DNA from: Callorhinus ursinus
Lineage: Eukaryota; Chordata; Mammalia; Carnivora; Otariidae
Direction: 5' to 3'
Assembly: GCF_003265705.1 (NCBI RefSeq)
Contig: NW_020312867.1
Span: 7,034,819-7,098,818 of the forward strand
DNA: 64,000 bases
The notes below the pieces were generated by a model. That model was not told where the DNA came from. It saw only the letters and a program-made list of their open reading frames with translations, and searched no databases. Made by a program: the position numbers and the translations under genes. Positions 44,985-54,217 of this stretch are shown here, one piece after another (the first letter of the stretch is position 1; every line of letters starts with the position of its first letter).

Positions 44985-45345
44985 CTGTGTCTTAGTATGC
45001 ATATCCCCTGAAAGCAAAGTCTAAAAGTAAGGATTCAGGTGCAAGTCGTTTAAGTGGTGGTCCCAGGACAGCGGGGACAGTGAGACAGGGAAGGACAGGA
45101 AGCCAAGACAGGGTGCAGTGACAAGTAAGTTGCCACCTCAGACAATGGGGCTCCTTCCCAGGGGATCCTTTGAAAAACCTGTGGAATATTCTAGGGACAA
45201 GAACTTCGAGGCATTTCTCCACCAACTCCCATCCCTCATTGGTTGAGGGCCACTTCTCTGTTATTTCTCCTCAGCATTTGGCACTTCCTGCCTGCCCCAT
45301 GCTTGGCCCAAGCTTAAATAAACCTAATGTCTAAAAGACAAGGTG
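44985..45345. repeat. Possible old LTR-like repeat
   Basis: CATCCCTCATTGGTTGAGGGCC, GGCACTTCCTGCCTGCCCC and CTTAAATAAACCTAATGTC resemble a mammalian interspersed repeat I could not name. Confidence 0.35.
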
Positions 45346-45514
45346 ACTGTTCCCTTGACTGAGAACTGTCCACCAAATTTGCACAGGACTTCTGAGGATG
45401 GGCTGAGGGCACATGGCCGTGGCAACAACAGATCTTCACAACTTGTGAAACCGTGTAGCACACCAGCTGGGAAACCCGCCTTGAGGGAGGAACAATTTCC
45501 TAGTTCTCAACTTT

Positions 45515-46050
45515 TGCTAATCCAGACAATACTGCAGTCAACAACCTGGTGTATCCATCATTTTGCACACATACATGTATACCCACGGGATAGTCATAGA
45601 AGCAGAATTGCTGGACCAAAGGATATACGCATTTGTTTTGCTGGAGACAGCCAAAGCTGTCATCTTGTGGAACTGCGTGTCTCCTGCACCCTTGCCAACA
45701 TCCGCATTCACACTCTTTGATCTTTGTCAATCTGGTTGATGAAAAAATAGTATCCCATACTTTATTTTTTTTATTTTTATTTTTTTAAGATTTTTTTTAA
45801 TTTGACAGAGAGAGACGCAGCAAGAGAGGGAACACAAGCAGGGGGAGTGGGAGAGGGAGAAGCAGGCTTCCTGCTGAGCAGGGAGCCCGATGTGGGGCTT
45901 GATCCCAGGACCCTGGGATCATGACCGGAGCCGAAGGCAGACGCTTAATGACTGAGCCACCCAGGCGCCCCATATCCCATACTTTAAAATTTCATTTGCA
46001 AAACTCTAACTGAGGTTGACATCTTTTAATAATTTAAAAGCCATCTGTAT
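45515..46050 (-). repeat. Old L1M fragment, split by a SINE
   Basis: AAGCAGAATTGCTGGACCAAAGG, CACCCTTGCCAACATCCGC and, after the SINE, TTTCATTTGCAAAACTCTAAC. Confidence 0.7.
45765..45972 (-). mobile_element. CAN-SINE
   Basis: TSD TATCCCATACTTTA at 45751-45764 and 45973-45986, perfect. Confidence 0.95.
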
Positions 46051-46856
46051 CCCTGATAAGTTAATGAATCCACACAATGACCAGCGAAGGCTACAAATGG
46101 CACACCAAGACGCTAAGCATAGTGTGCCTCCTGGCCAAGGAACACAGCACACCCATGAAATATTCTTGTCAAAAAGTCAGATCTAAATGTGACCAAAGCC
46201 TCTAAATGTAACCACCATTGCTGGAAAACGCAGGGGATGGAGGGGCACAGTTACATGGGAATGTAATCAGTAAAATGCAGATGGGGGTGGGGGAAAACTA
46301 GTCAGGACAAGTGACCCTGCTTCTAAACTCACTCTTCCAGGAAGACAGAGCAGATCTACTTTTCCCTCTTTCTCTTGCTAACTAAAAACCCTGGACAAGC
46401 GTAAGAAAACCCTGAAAGGTGATGAGAAGGCAAACCGGCCAGGGACCTCAGGACCCCAGAAATGACACGGTGGTGAGTTAGGGAAATAAAAATATATATA
46501 CTGAATGAGATGAAAACACAACATACCAAAATTCACAGCACACAGTGAGAGCAATGCTGAGAGGGAAGTGTGTATAATAAATGGGCACATCAGAAAAGAG
46601 AAATCTCAGTTCAATAATCTAAGCTCCCACCTCAAGAAACTAGAAAAAGAAGACCAAAGTAAACTCAAAGCAAGCAGAAGGAAGGAAATAATCAGGAAAA
46701 GAGTGGAGGGAAATCAGTGAAATTTGAAGACATACAAAGAAATAAAGAACTCTTATCAGATAAAGGTAATTACATAGGAAAATATAAAAGAAGCATTCTT
46801 GTATTTGGGGGTTGTAACTCTGTTTCCTACATGATTTAAAACACAAATGCATTAAA

Positions 46857-46962
46857 GGGGCACCTGGCTGACTCTGTTGGAGGAACATGTGACTCTTGAT
46901 CTCAGGGTCATGAGTTTGAGCCCCGCATTGGATGCAGAGATTACTTAAATTTTTTTAAATGC
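46857..46962 (+). mobile_element. Short tRNA-related CAN-SINE
   Basis: TSD AAATGCATTAAA at 46845-46856 and AAATGCATAAAA at 46963. Confidence 0.88.
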
Positions 46963-47140
46963 AAATGCATAAAAAAATTAGAAATCTATGTTAATGGGCA
47001 CGTAATGTATAAAGATACAATTTGTGACAAAAATTTGCTATAGAAAGGGGGAGCGTGGAGCGATGTAGGAGCAATTTTTATGTTACTCAACTTAAATTGA
47101 TATCAGTGCAAGGTTGTTGTCAATTTAAGATATTAATTGT

Positions 47141-47323
47141 GGGATGCCTGGGTGGCTCAGTTGGTTAAATGTCTGCCTTTGGCTCAGGTCATGATCCTGG
47201 AGTCGTGGGATCAGCCCCACATCAAGCTCCTTGCTCAGCGGGGAGTCTGCTTCTCCCTCTGCCTGCCACTCCCCCTGCTTGTGCTCTCTCTCTAGCAAAC
47301 AAATAAATAAAATTTTTAAAAAA
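47141..47323 (+). mobile_element. CAN-SINE
   Basis: TSD GATATTAATTGT at 47129-47140 and GATGTTAATTGT at 47324-47335. Confidence 0.94.
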
Positions 47324-47439
47324 GATGTTAATTGTAATCCCCATGGTGACATGATACTTAAGAAAATATCTTAAAAATACACACAAAAGGAAATAAGAAG
47401 AAATCAAGAATTTAAGCATCACTATAAACCAACTAGCCC

Positions 47440-47648
47440 CGGGCACCTGAGTGGCTCAGTTGGTTAAGCCTTTGCCTTCGGCTCAGGTCATGATCCCAGG
47501 ATCCTGGGATCAAGTCCCAAGTCGGGCTCCCCGCTCAGCTGGGAGTCTGCTTCTCCCCCTCCCTCTGCCATTCCCCCCGCTTGTGCTCTCTGGCTCTATC
47601 TCTCTGTCAAATAAATAAATAAAAATCTTCAAAACAAAACAAAGAAAA
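47440..47648 (+). mobile_element. CAN-SINE
   Basis: TSD AACCAACTAGCCC at 47427-47439 and AACCAATTAGCCC at 47649-47661. Confidence 0.94.
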
Positions 47649-47775
47649 AACCAATTAGCCCTACCAGACATCTGTAAAACACACCACCCAACAATAGCAG
47701 AAACACATTCTTTGGTGCACATGAAATGTTCTCCAGGATAGGCTGTATGTTAAACCACAAGTCTCAACAAATTTA

Positions 47776-47888
47776 ATTTAATTTATTTATTTATTTTTAA
47801 ATAGAGTCCACACCCTACCTGAGGCTTGAAGTCATGACCCTGAAATAATGAGCCACATGCTCTTAGGACTAAGCCAATCAGGCGCCCC
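47776..47888 (-). mobile_element. Short tRNA-related CAN-SINE
   Basis: TSD CTCAACAAATTTA at 47763-47775 and CTCAATAAACTTA at 47889. Confidence 0.87.
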
Positions 47889-48439
47889 TCAATAAACTTA
47901 AAAGATTGAAATCATATAATGTTTCTTCTCCAGTCACAGTGGAATGAAGCTAGAAATCAATAATAGAAAACTAGGAAATTCACAAATATGTGGAAATTAA
48001 ACAATACACTGTTAAATAACCAATAAATCAAAGAAGATATCACAAAGGAAATTAGAAAAAACTTAGAGACAAATGAAAACAAAATACCAAAACTTACGGG
48101 ATACAGTAAAAGCAGTGCTTAGAGGGAAATTTTTCGCAGTAAATGCAACCTAGTACTTGAAGAGTGCAAGCTACCACAATTCACGCAATGTAAAATCGGT
48201 CATTTGAATAACCCTGTAACAATCAAGGATATTGATTCAGTAATTTAAACACCCACAGACCCCCACCACCCGCAATGATTTCACTAGAAAATTCTACCAA
48301 GTGTGTAAAGAATTAACGCTATTTCTACACAATCTCTTCCAGAAAATAGAAGAAAAAGGAAGGGAATTACCTTGGTATCAAAACCAAAGATGCAGATGAA
48401 CCAACTGCAATCTTTAGCTTTAAGGTGGATCCTCATTCC

Positions 48440-48615
48440 TAGGGCACCTGGGTGGCTCAGTCGGTTAAGCATCCGACTCTTGATTTCAGCTCAGGTCATG
48501 AACTCAGGGTCCTGATCTCAGGCTCATGAGATTCAGCCCTTTGACAAGCCCAGTGCAGAGCCTGCTTAAGATTCTCTCTCTCCCTCTCCCTCTGCCCCTC
48601 CCCACTCTTAAAAAA
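48440..48615 (+). mobile_element. CAN-SINE
   Basis: TSD AAGGTGGATCCTCATTCC, 18 bases and perfect, at 48422-48439 and 48616-48633. Confidence 0.95.
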
Positions 48616-48778
48616 AAGGTGGATCCTCATTCCGAAAACATTCAAATAAATATAACTTTTATGAGGCAACTAGAGAAATTTGTATACTGACTGGATATTT
48701 GATATTAAGGACATATTGTTAAAACTTTTATGTATATTAATACTATTATAGTTGTATACATTAAATAGTCCTTACTAT

Positions 48779-48980
48779 TTTTTTTTAAGATTTTATTTAT
48801 TTGACAGAGATAGAGAGAGCAAGAGCAGGAACACAAGCAGGGGGAGTGGGGGGAGTGGGAGAGGGAAAAGCAGGCTTCCTGCCGAGCAGTGAGCCCGATG
48901 TGGGGCTCGATCCCAGGACCCTGGGACCATGACCTGAGCTGAAGGCAGACACTTAACGACTGAGCCACCCAGGCGCCCTC
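48779..48980 (-). mobile_element. CAN-SINE, first of a reverse pair
   Basis: TTTTTTTTAAGATTTTATTT to GCCACCCAGGCGCCC. Left target TAGTCCTTACTA at about 48766. Confidence 0.92.
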
Positions 48981-48989
48981 CTTATTGGT

Positions 48990-49172
48990 TTTTTTTTTAA
49001 GATTTTATTTATTTATTTGAGAGAGAGAGAGAGCATGAGTGGGGGGAGGGTCAGAGGGAGAAGCAGACTCCCTGCCGAGCAGGGAGCCCGATGCGGGACT
49101 CGATCCTGGGACTCCAGGATCATGACCTGAGCCGAAGGCAGTCGCTTAACCAACTGAGCCACCCAGGTGCCC
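48990..49172 (-). mobile_element. CAN-SINE, second of a reverse pair
   Basis: Same orientation, separated only by CCTTATTGG. Right target TAGTCCTTATTG at 49173. Three copies of CCTTAYT show two insertions at one site. Confidence 0.92.
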
Positions 49173-49251
49173 TAGTCCTTATTGTTTAGAGACACACACT
49201 GAAATATTTGCAGATGAAATGATGCGACATGAGTTATTTAAAATAATTCTG

Positions 49252-49360
49252 GGGTGGGATGTCTGTCTGGCTTAGTCGGTAGAATGTGCGACTCTTGATC
49301 TCCTGGTTATAAGTTCAAGCGCCACATTGGATTCAGAGATTACTTTAAAATAAAATCTTA
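49252..49360 (+). mobile_element. Short tRNA-related CAN-SINE
   Basis: GGGATGTCTGTCTGGCTTAG, TATAAGTTCAAGCGCC and ACTTTAAAATAAAATCTTA. Confidence 0.85.
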
Positions 49361-49617
49361 GGGGCACCTGGTTGACTCAGTCGGTTAAGCGTCCGACTCT
49401 TGATTTCAGCACGGGTCATGATCTCAGGGCTGTGAGACTGAGCCCTGTGTCCAGCTCCACACTGGGCATGGAGCCTGCTTAAGATTCTCCCTTTCCTGGG
49501 CGCCTGGGTGGCTCAGATGGTTAAGCGTCTGCCTTCGGCTCAGGTCATGATCCCAGGGTCCTGGGATCGAGTCCCGCATCGGGCTCCCTGCTCCTTGGGA
49601 GCCTGCTTCTCCCTCTG

Positions 49618-49652
<35 letters not shown>

Positions 49653-49800
49653 TTCATGAATAAATAAATAGAATCTTTAAAAAAAAAAAAAAAAGATTCT
49701 CCCTTTCCCTCTACCCCAGCACCACCACCTCGTGTGCATGCACTCTTGCGTTCTCTCTCTCTCTCCCCCCCTATAAAAAAACAAAACTTAAAAAATATAA
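49361..49800 (+). mobile_element. CAN-SINE split by another SINE
   Basis: Head GGGGCACCTGGTTGACTCAG and tail CTCTACCCCAGCACC...CCCCCTATAAAAAA flank the copy at 49497. Confidence 0.88.
49497..49693 (+). mobile_element. CAN-SINE nested in a SINE
   Basis: TSD AAGATTCTCCCTTTCC at 49481-49496 and 49694-49709, perfect; nested inside the previous SINE. Confidence 0.95.
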
Positions 49801-49832
49801 ATAAATAAATTAAAATAAAGCAAAAATAAACA

Positions 49833-49908
49833 ATTCTCTCCCCCTGCTTGGGTTCCTACTCTCGCTGTCTCTCTCTATCAAATAAATAAATAAAATCTTA
49901 AAAAAAAA
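49833..49908 (+). mobile_element. 5'-truncated CAN-SINE
   Basis: Only TCCCCCTGCTTGGGTTCC... and the AAATAAATAAATAAAATCTT tail remain. Confidence 0.8.
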
Positions 49909-49932
49909 GAACTTTGGAGGACACTTCTTTCT

Positions 49933-50126
49933 TTTTTTAAGATTTTAGTTATTCACGAGAGCGAGAGCACAAGCAGGGGGAGAGGCAGAGGGAGAGGGAG
50001 AAGTAGACCCCCCTCCGGCCCCCCCGCCGAGCTGGGAGCCTGATGTGGAGCTCAATCCCAGAACCCTGGGATCATGACCTGAGCTGAAGGAAGACACTTA
50101 ATCCAGCTGAGCCACCCAGGTGCCCC
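49933..50126 (-). mobile_element. CAN-SINE
   Basis: TSD AGGACACTTCTTTC near 49918 and AGGACACCTTTTTC at 50127. Confidence 0.92.
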
Positions 50127-50406
50127 AGGACACCTTTTTCTTTGTCTGTAATCTTCCTGGTCATGACTTTTGCAACACTTTCTAGTGCATTTATCTTTTT
50201 CTTACTGATTTGTTAGGTTGTTGGTTTTGTTTTGTTTTGCTTAGTGTATTAAGGAAACCAGTCCTTTTTCACCTTTTTAGTTCCTTTTCAGTTTCTTTCT
50301 CTTTTTTTTTTTTTTTTTTACAGAGAACTTTACTATTACAGGACGTTTTGACCCAAATGTTTTGACCTCATGGATGTGTTTATCCCAAGACTATTTTGAC
50401 TGTGAG

Positions 50407-50615
50407 GTTTTGTTTTGTTTTGTTTTTAAGATTTTGTTTATTTATTTGACAGAGAGAGACACAGCGAGAGAGGGAACACAAGCAGGGGGAGTGGGAGAGG
50501 GAGAAGCAGGCCTCCCGCCAAGCAGGGAGCCCGATGCGGGGCTCGATCCCAGGACCCTGAGATCATGACCTGAGCCGAAGGCAGATGCTCAACGACTGAG
50601 CCACCCAGGCGCCCC
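50407..50615 (-). mobile_element. CAN-SINE
   Basis: TSD TTGACTGTGAG at 50396-50406 and 50616-50626, with a (GTTTT)n tail. Flanks 50130-50395 and 51230-51750 are AT-rich and unassigned. Confidence 0.94.
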
Positions 50616-50698
50616 TTGACTGTGAGTTTTGAATCTAAATATTTTTATCGGAATTACACTAGTTCTTTTTTTTTTTTTTCTTAAAGATTTTATTTTTA

Positions 50699-50884
50699 GG
50701 GGGTGCCTGGGTGGCTCACTTCGTTGAGCATCTGACTCTTGATTTCGGCTCCGGTCAGGATCTCAGGGTTGTGAGATTGAGCCCCCGAGTTGGGCTCCAC
50801 GCTCAGTGGGGAGTCTGCTTGGGATTCTCTCTCTCCCTCTGCTCCTCCCCACACTCAGGCACTCTCTCTCTAAAATAAATAAAT
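50699..50884 (+). mobile_element. CAN-SINE, first nested copy
   Basis: GGGGGTGCCTGGGTGGCTCAC to AAAATAAATAAATA. Confidence 0.92.
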
Positions 50885-51080
50885 AGGGGCGCCTGGGTGG
50901 CTCAGTCGTTAAGCGTCTGCCTTCGGCTCAAGTCATGATCCCAGGTCCTGGGATCGAGCCCCGCATCGGGCTCCCTGCTCGGCGGGAGGCCTACTTCTCC
51001 CTCTCCCACTCCCCCTGCTTGTGTTCCCTCTCTCGCTGTGTCTCTCTCTGTCAAATAAATAAAATCTTTAAAAAAATAAT
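50885..51080 (+). mobile_element. CAN-SINE, second nested copy
   Basis: GGGGCGCCTGGGTGGCTCAG immediately after the previous tail, ending AAATCTTTAAAAAAATAAT; an A/T-rich run of about 50 bases follows. Confidence 0.93.
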
Positions 51081-51754
51081 AAATAATAAAATAAGTAAAT
51101 AAATCTAAAAATATATATATTTTATTTTTAAGTAATATCTACACCCAACGTGGGGCTCGAACTTAAACTCCAAGATCAAGAGTCACATGGTCCACTGACC
51201 GGGCCAGGTGCCCCAGAATTACACTAATTCTAATAGAGCAATAAAGTGCTTTTTTTTTTTTTAAGAAAGCCCTTTCTTGAGCAAGCTGCATGAAGTCAAT
51301 TTTATTCCTCAATCAGTTATTTTATGACCAAAGTTAAATTCTTTCTAATGTTTGCTATTATAAATTTAATTTTACAAAATTATTTTTTCATTGCAACCAA
51401 CCTGACTTCATGGAGGGAATGCCACCACGAGGATGTGATTCTTCTCTCACTCTTGTTTATCCACATCTGATTTCACTGGTTTTCTGCCATTGTGCATTAT
51501 CTGCTCTTGTCCTTTATTTCCATTTGGTTTGATTTTTCAGGTCAAATTTGATTATCTAAATGTCAAAATGTTATTATCTGTTTGAATTTTAGTATATCAA
51601 CTGATTAGATGTGGTCAGTTTTAGCTTCTATCAACATAATTTTGTGTTGGTTGTTTCTACACCATCAGTGATAGGATGTAGTATTTGCTCACAATTCTGC
51701 CTTTCTCCCTACTCCACACTCACCATGAGTAATCTGACGGAGGATACTTCTCTG

Positions 51755-52365
51755 CCTGTTGATGTTGGGCTTGGCTGTGGGTGGGAAGACTGTATTTTCC
51801 AAAGATGGCCACAACAGTATCTCCCATCTCATATGCATCTTACACCTCGCATTGTGACATCAAGCAGGAAAGTCTATGTCCTCTCCCTCGTGAACGTAGG
51901 TGGAACTTGGTGAGTGCCTTAACCAACAGGGTTCAGCAGAAGGGATGCTATGTGTCTTCTGAGGCTAGATCATAAAAATGCAACACGCTTTTTTCTTGTT
52001 CTCTCGGAATTCTCACTCTTGGAACCCACCCAACATGCTTTGAGGGAGTGCAAACTAGCCCACACAGAGAGACCACCTGGGGATGCCACAAAAGAAGGAT
52101 GTCCGGTTGACAGCTCTGACTGAGCTGTCAGGCTCAGCCAGCTGACAGCCAGCATCAACCACCAGAGTGAAAACACCTCCAGAAGATTCTGGCCACTGCC
52201 TTTTGAGTGTTTCCAGCTGAGACCTCAAACATTCTAGAACAGAGGCAAAGAGTAATGACTGAATTCCTGACCTACGGAATTGGCGAGCATAATAAAATGG
52301 CTGTTTTATGCCACTAAGTTTTGGGGTAGTTTGTAATGTAGCAATAGTAACTGGAACACCATAGG
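51755..52365 (+). repeat. MLT1-class LTR
   Basis: TTTTCCAAAGATGGCCACAAC, GGTGAGTGCC, TGAGGCTAGATCATAAAAATG, TCTTGGAACCCACCC, TGACAGCCAGCATCAACC and TAAGTTTTGGGGTAGTTTG follow a MaLR-type LTR. No coding part is present. The subfamily is uncertain. Confidence 0.65.
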
Positions 52366-52557
52366 ACCTGCTTTGACCAGTGGAATGTGGTGCCAATTCT
52401 GTGTGTGCTCATTCTGAGCCTGGGCTTTAAGAGGATCCTGGGTCCCTAATCATCCCCATGCCCCCTCGGCAGTCTCTGACTTCTGCCAAGAGAAGAAAAT
52501 GCCCTGGGTGCCCACTGCTCCCAGAACAAGGAGACACATGGAATAATTTTGAACCCA

Positions 52558-53165
52558 ACTGTTACGGGCTGAGTCATGTCTCCTGCAAATTCATACATTG
52601 AAGTCCTAACCTCCAATACTTCAGCATGTTGTGGGTCTTAGGGTAGGGTCTTTAAAGAGGCGATGAAGGGATGCCTGGGTGGCTCAGTCGGTTGGGCGGC
52701 TGCCTTCAGCTCGGGTCATGATCCCAGGGCTCTGGGATCGAGTCCCTCATCGGGCTCCTTGCTCAGCAGGGAGCCTGCTTCTCCCCCTGCTTGTACTCTC
52801 GCTCACTCTCGCCCGTGCTCTCTCTCTCTGACAAATAAATAAAGTCTTTAAAAAAATAAAAATAAAGAGCCAATGAAGTTAAAATGAAAGGAAAGGCCCT
52901 AACCCAATCGGACTGGCGTGTTTATAAGCAGAGGCAATCTGGACATACCGAGAGACACCAGGGATGCGCATGCACAGAGGAAAGTACATGTGAGGACATA
53001 GCAAGAAGGTGGCTATTTGCAAGCCAAAGACAGAGACATCAGAAGCAACCAATCCTGCCAACACCTTGATCTTGGACTTCTAGCCTCCAGAACTGTGAGA
53101 AAATACATTTCTGTTGTTTAAGCCACTCAGCCTGTGGTATTTTGTTATGGCAGCCTGTGATAGTG
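52558..53165 (+). repeat. MST/MLT1-type LTR, split by a SINE
   Basis: TGTTACGGGCTGAGTCATGTC start, TTGAAGTCCTAACC, then GACTTCTAGCCTCCAGAAC TGTGAG and TTTAAGCCACTCAGCCTGTGG near the end: a solo MaLR LTR with no coding sequence. Confidence 0.85.
52667..52863 (+). mobile_element. CAN-SINE inside the LTR
   Basis: TSD AAAGAGGCGATGAA at 52653-52666 and AAAGAGCCAATGAA at 52864-52877. Confidence 0.94.
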
Positions 53166-53439
53166 TGATTTATAATAAGAAATATATATATTTGATCTTA
53201 GTCCAGTTTCTGGCACGAAGTTCCTAAAACCCTTGGAATTTGCTAAGTAATGAGAGCAAGGAAGGTGTCTCTTCTTATGTTAACGAGGTGACTTTTGAAC
53301 CCCACCTAAGGATTGCCCAGAGAACAAACCATGTGATTAGAGGGTTGAACTTTCAATCCCACACCCCCACACCCACCCCACCTCCGGGGAGAGAGAGGGG
53401 CTGGAGGTTGAATCATTCCCCAGTGGCCAATGATTTAAT

Positions 53440-53521
53440 CAATCATGGCTGAACATGGAGCCCAACACAGGTTTCGATCCCACGACCCTGAGGTCATGAC
53501 CTGAGCCACCCAGACGCCCCT
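53440..53521 (-). mobile_element. CAN-SINE fragment
   Basis: TTTCGATCCCACGACCCTGAG, GTCATGACCTGAGCC and ACCCAGACGCCCC; the T-rich half is missing. Confidence 0.8.
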
Positions 53522-53544
53522 TAACTCCGTCCCTTTATCCTGCT

Positions 53545-53890
53545 TTGTTTTGTTCCTTTACAGCACTCATCACATATTCATTTTTCTGTCTCCCTCCATA
53601 AAAGAGTGCCTCCTCTATGGGGCCAGAGACTTTATCTTATTCACTGCCGCATCCCCATGGCCTGGATTAGTACCTGGCATACAGTAGGTGCTCAACAAAT
53701 GTTTGTTAATAATTGACTGAATAAAGGAGTGTCTTTGCCTTTGCTCAAGCCACTCCCTCCACCTGGAATACCTTCCCTTCTCCTTCCTCCCTTTCCTAAT
53801 GCCACATATCCCTTAAGACTAAAACCTAGCCCCTATTCCTCCAGGAAGCCCTCCCTGATTGGCTGGGCTCTGGGCCCCTGGAAAGTGGCT
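53545..53890 (+). repeat. L2 3' region
   Basis: CAGCACTCATCACATATTC, GTCTCCCTCCATAAAAG, CTGGCATACAGTAGGTGCTCAACAAATG, then CCTTTGCTCAAGCCACTCC and CCTCCAGGAAGCCCTCCCTG from a second L2 piece. Confidence 0.8.
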
Positions 53891-53977
53891 TATTCCTGCC
53901 CTTCCTTCACCACAGTGCTCAATCTTAGGTATACTGTAGGGTTTGTGGCAGGTAAAGACCGAGGTGGAGGTTGAAGA

Positions 53978-54080
53978 CAGAAGAGAACAGGCCAGCTTTA
54001 TTGGCGTTAAGAAGAGGAAAGGGCCCTCCACAGGCTCTAGGCCGGGGTGGAACTGCAGGGAGGGCAGCCCGGATGCCACG
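53978..54080 (-). other. COX4I2: COX4I2 3' UTR
   Basis: A short GC-rich 3' UTR follows the stop codon and runs to the minus-strand AATAAA at 54002-53997. The cleavage position (about 53978) is an estimate. Confidence 0.8.
53997..54002 (-). terminator. COX4I2: COX4I2 poly(A) signal
   Basis: TTTATT on the plus strand reads AATAAA on the gene strand, about 80 bases after the stop codon. It faces the BCL2L1 poly(A) site 13.6 kb away. Confidence 0.85.
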
Positions 54081-54217
54081 TCACTTCTTCCATTCCTTCT
54101 TCTCATAGTCCCACCGGGAGGCCAGGCCTTGCACAGGGTTGCCCTTCATATCCAGGATGCGCTGGAGCTGCTGGGCCTTCCACTCATCCGTCAGGGTGAT
54201 GGGCTTCTTTGGGAACA
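54081..54217 (-). CDS. COX4I2: COX4I2 exon 5: C-terminal coding exon
   Basis: It starts after TTACCTGCAG. It encodes [18 protein letters not shown] and the conserved end DYEKKEWKK, with the stop TGA read on the minus strand at 54083-54081. Confidence 0.97.

Larger units (their letters stand above)
46380..48420 (+). repeat. Old L1 ORF2-region remnants
   Basis: CAACATACCAAAATTCACAGC, GCAAGCAGAAGGAAGGAAATAATC, AAATGTTCTCCAGGATAGGC, GAAGCTAGAAATCAATAATAG and GTAAAAGCAGTGCTTAGAGG are L1 ORF2 text. All frames are broken and SINEs interrupt it. Order and overlap suggest more than one copy or a rearrangement. Confidence 0.75.
50666..51214 (-). mobile_element. Short tRNA-related CAN-SINE split by two SINEs
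   Basis: Poly(T) start at about 50666 and body AAGTAATATCTACACCC...GGGCCAGGTGCCCC at about 51129-51214. TSD GAATTACACTAGTTC at 50650 and GAATTACACTAATTC at 51216. Confidence 0.85.

Noticed and set aside
46380..48420. Active L1 reverse transcriptase gene
   Set aside because: Frames are short and broken by SINEs and indels; only remnants remain.
52558..53165. Intact endogenous retrovirus
   Set aside because: Only a solo MaLR-type LTR is present, with no internal coding sequence.
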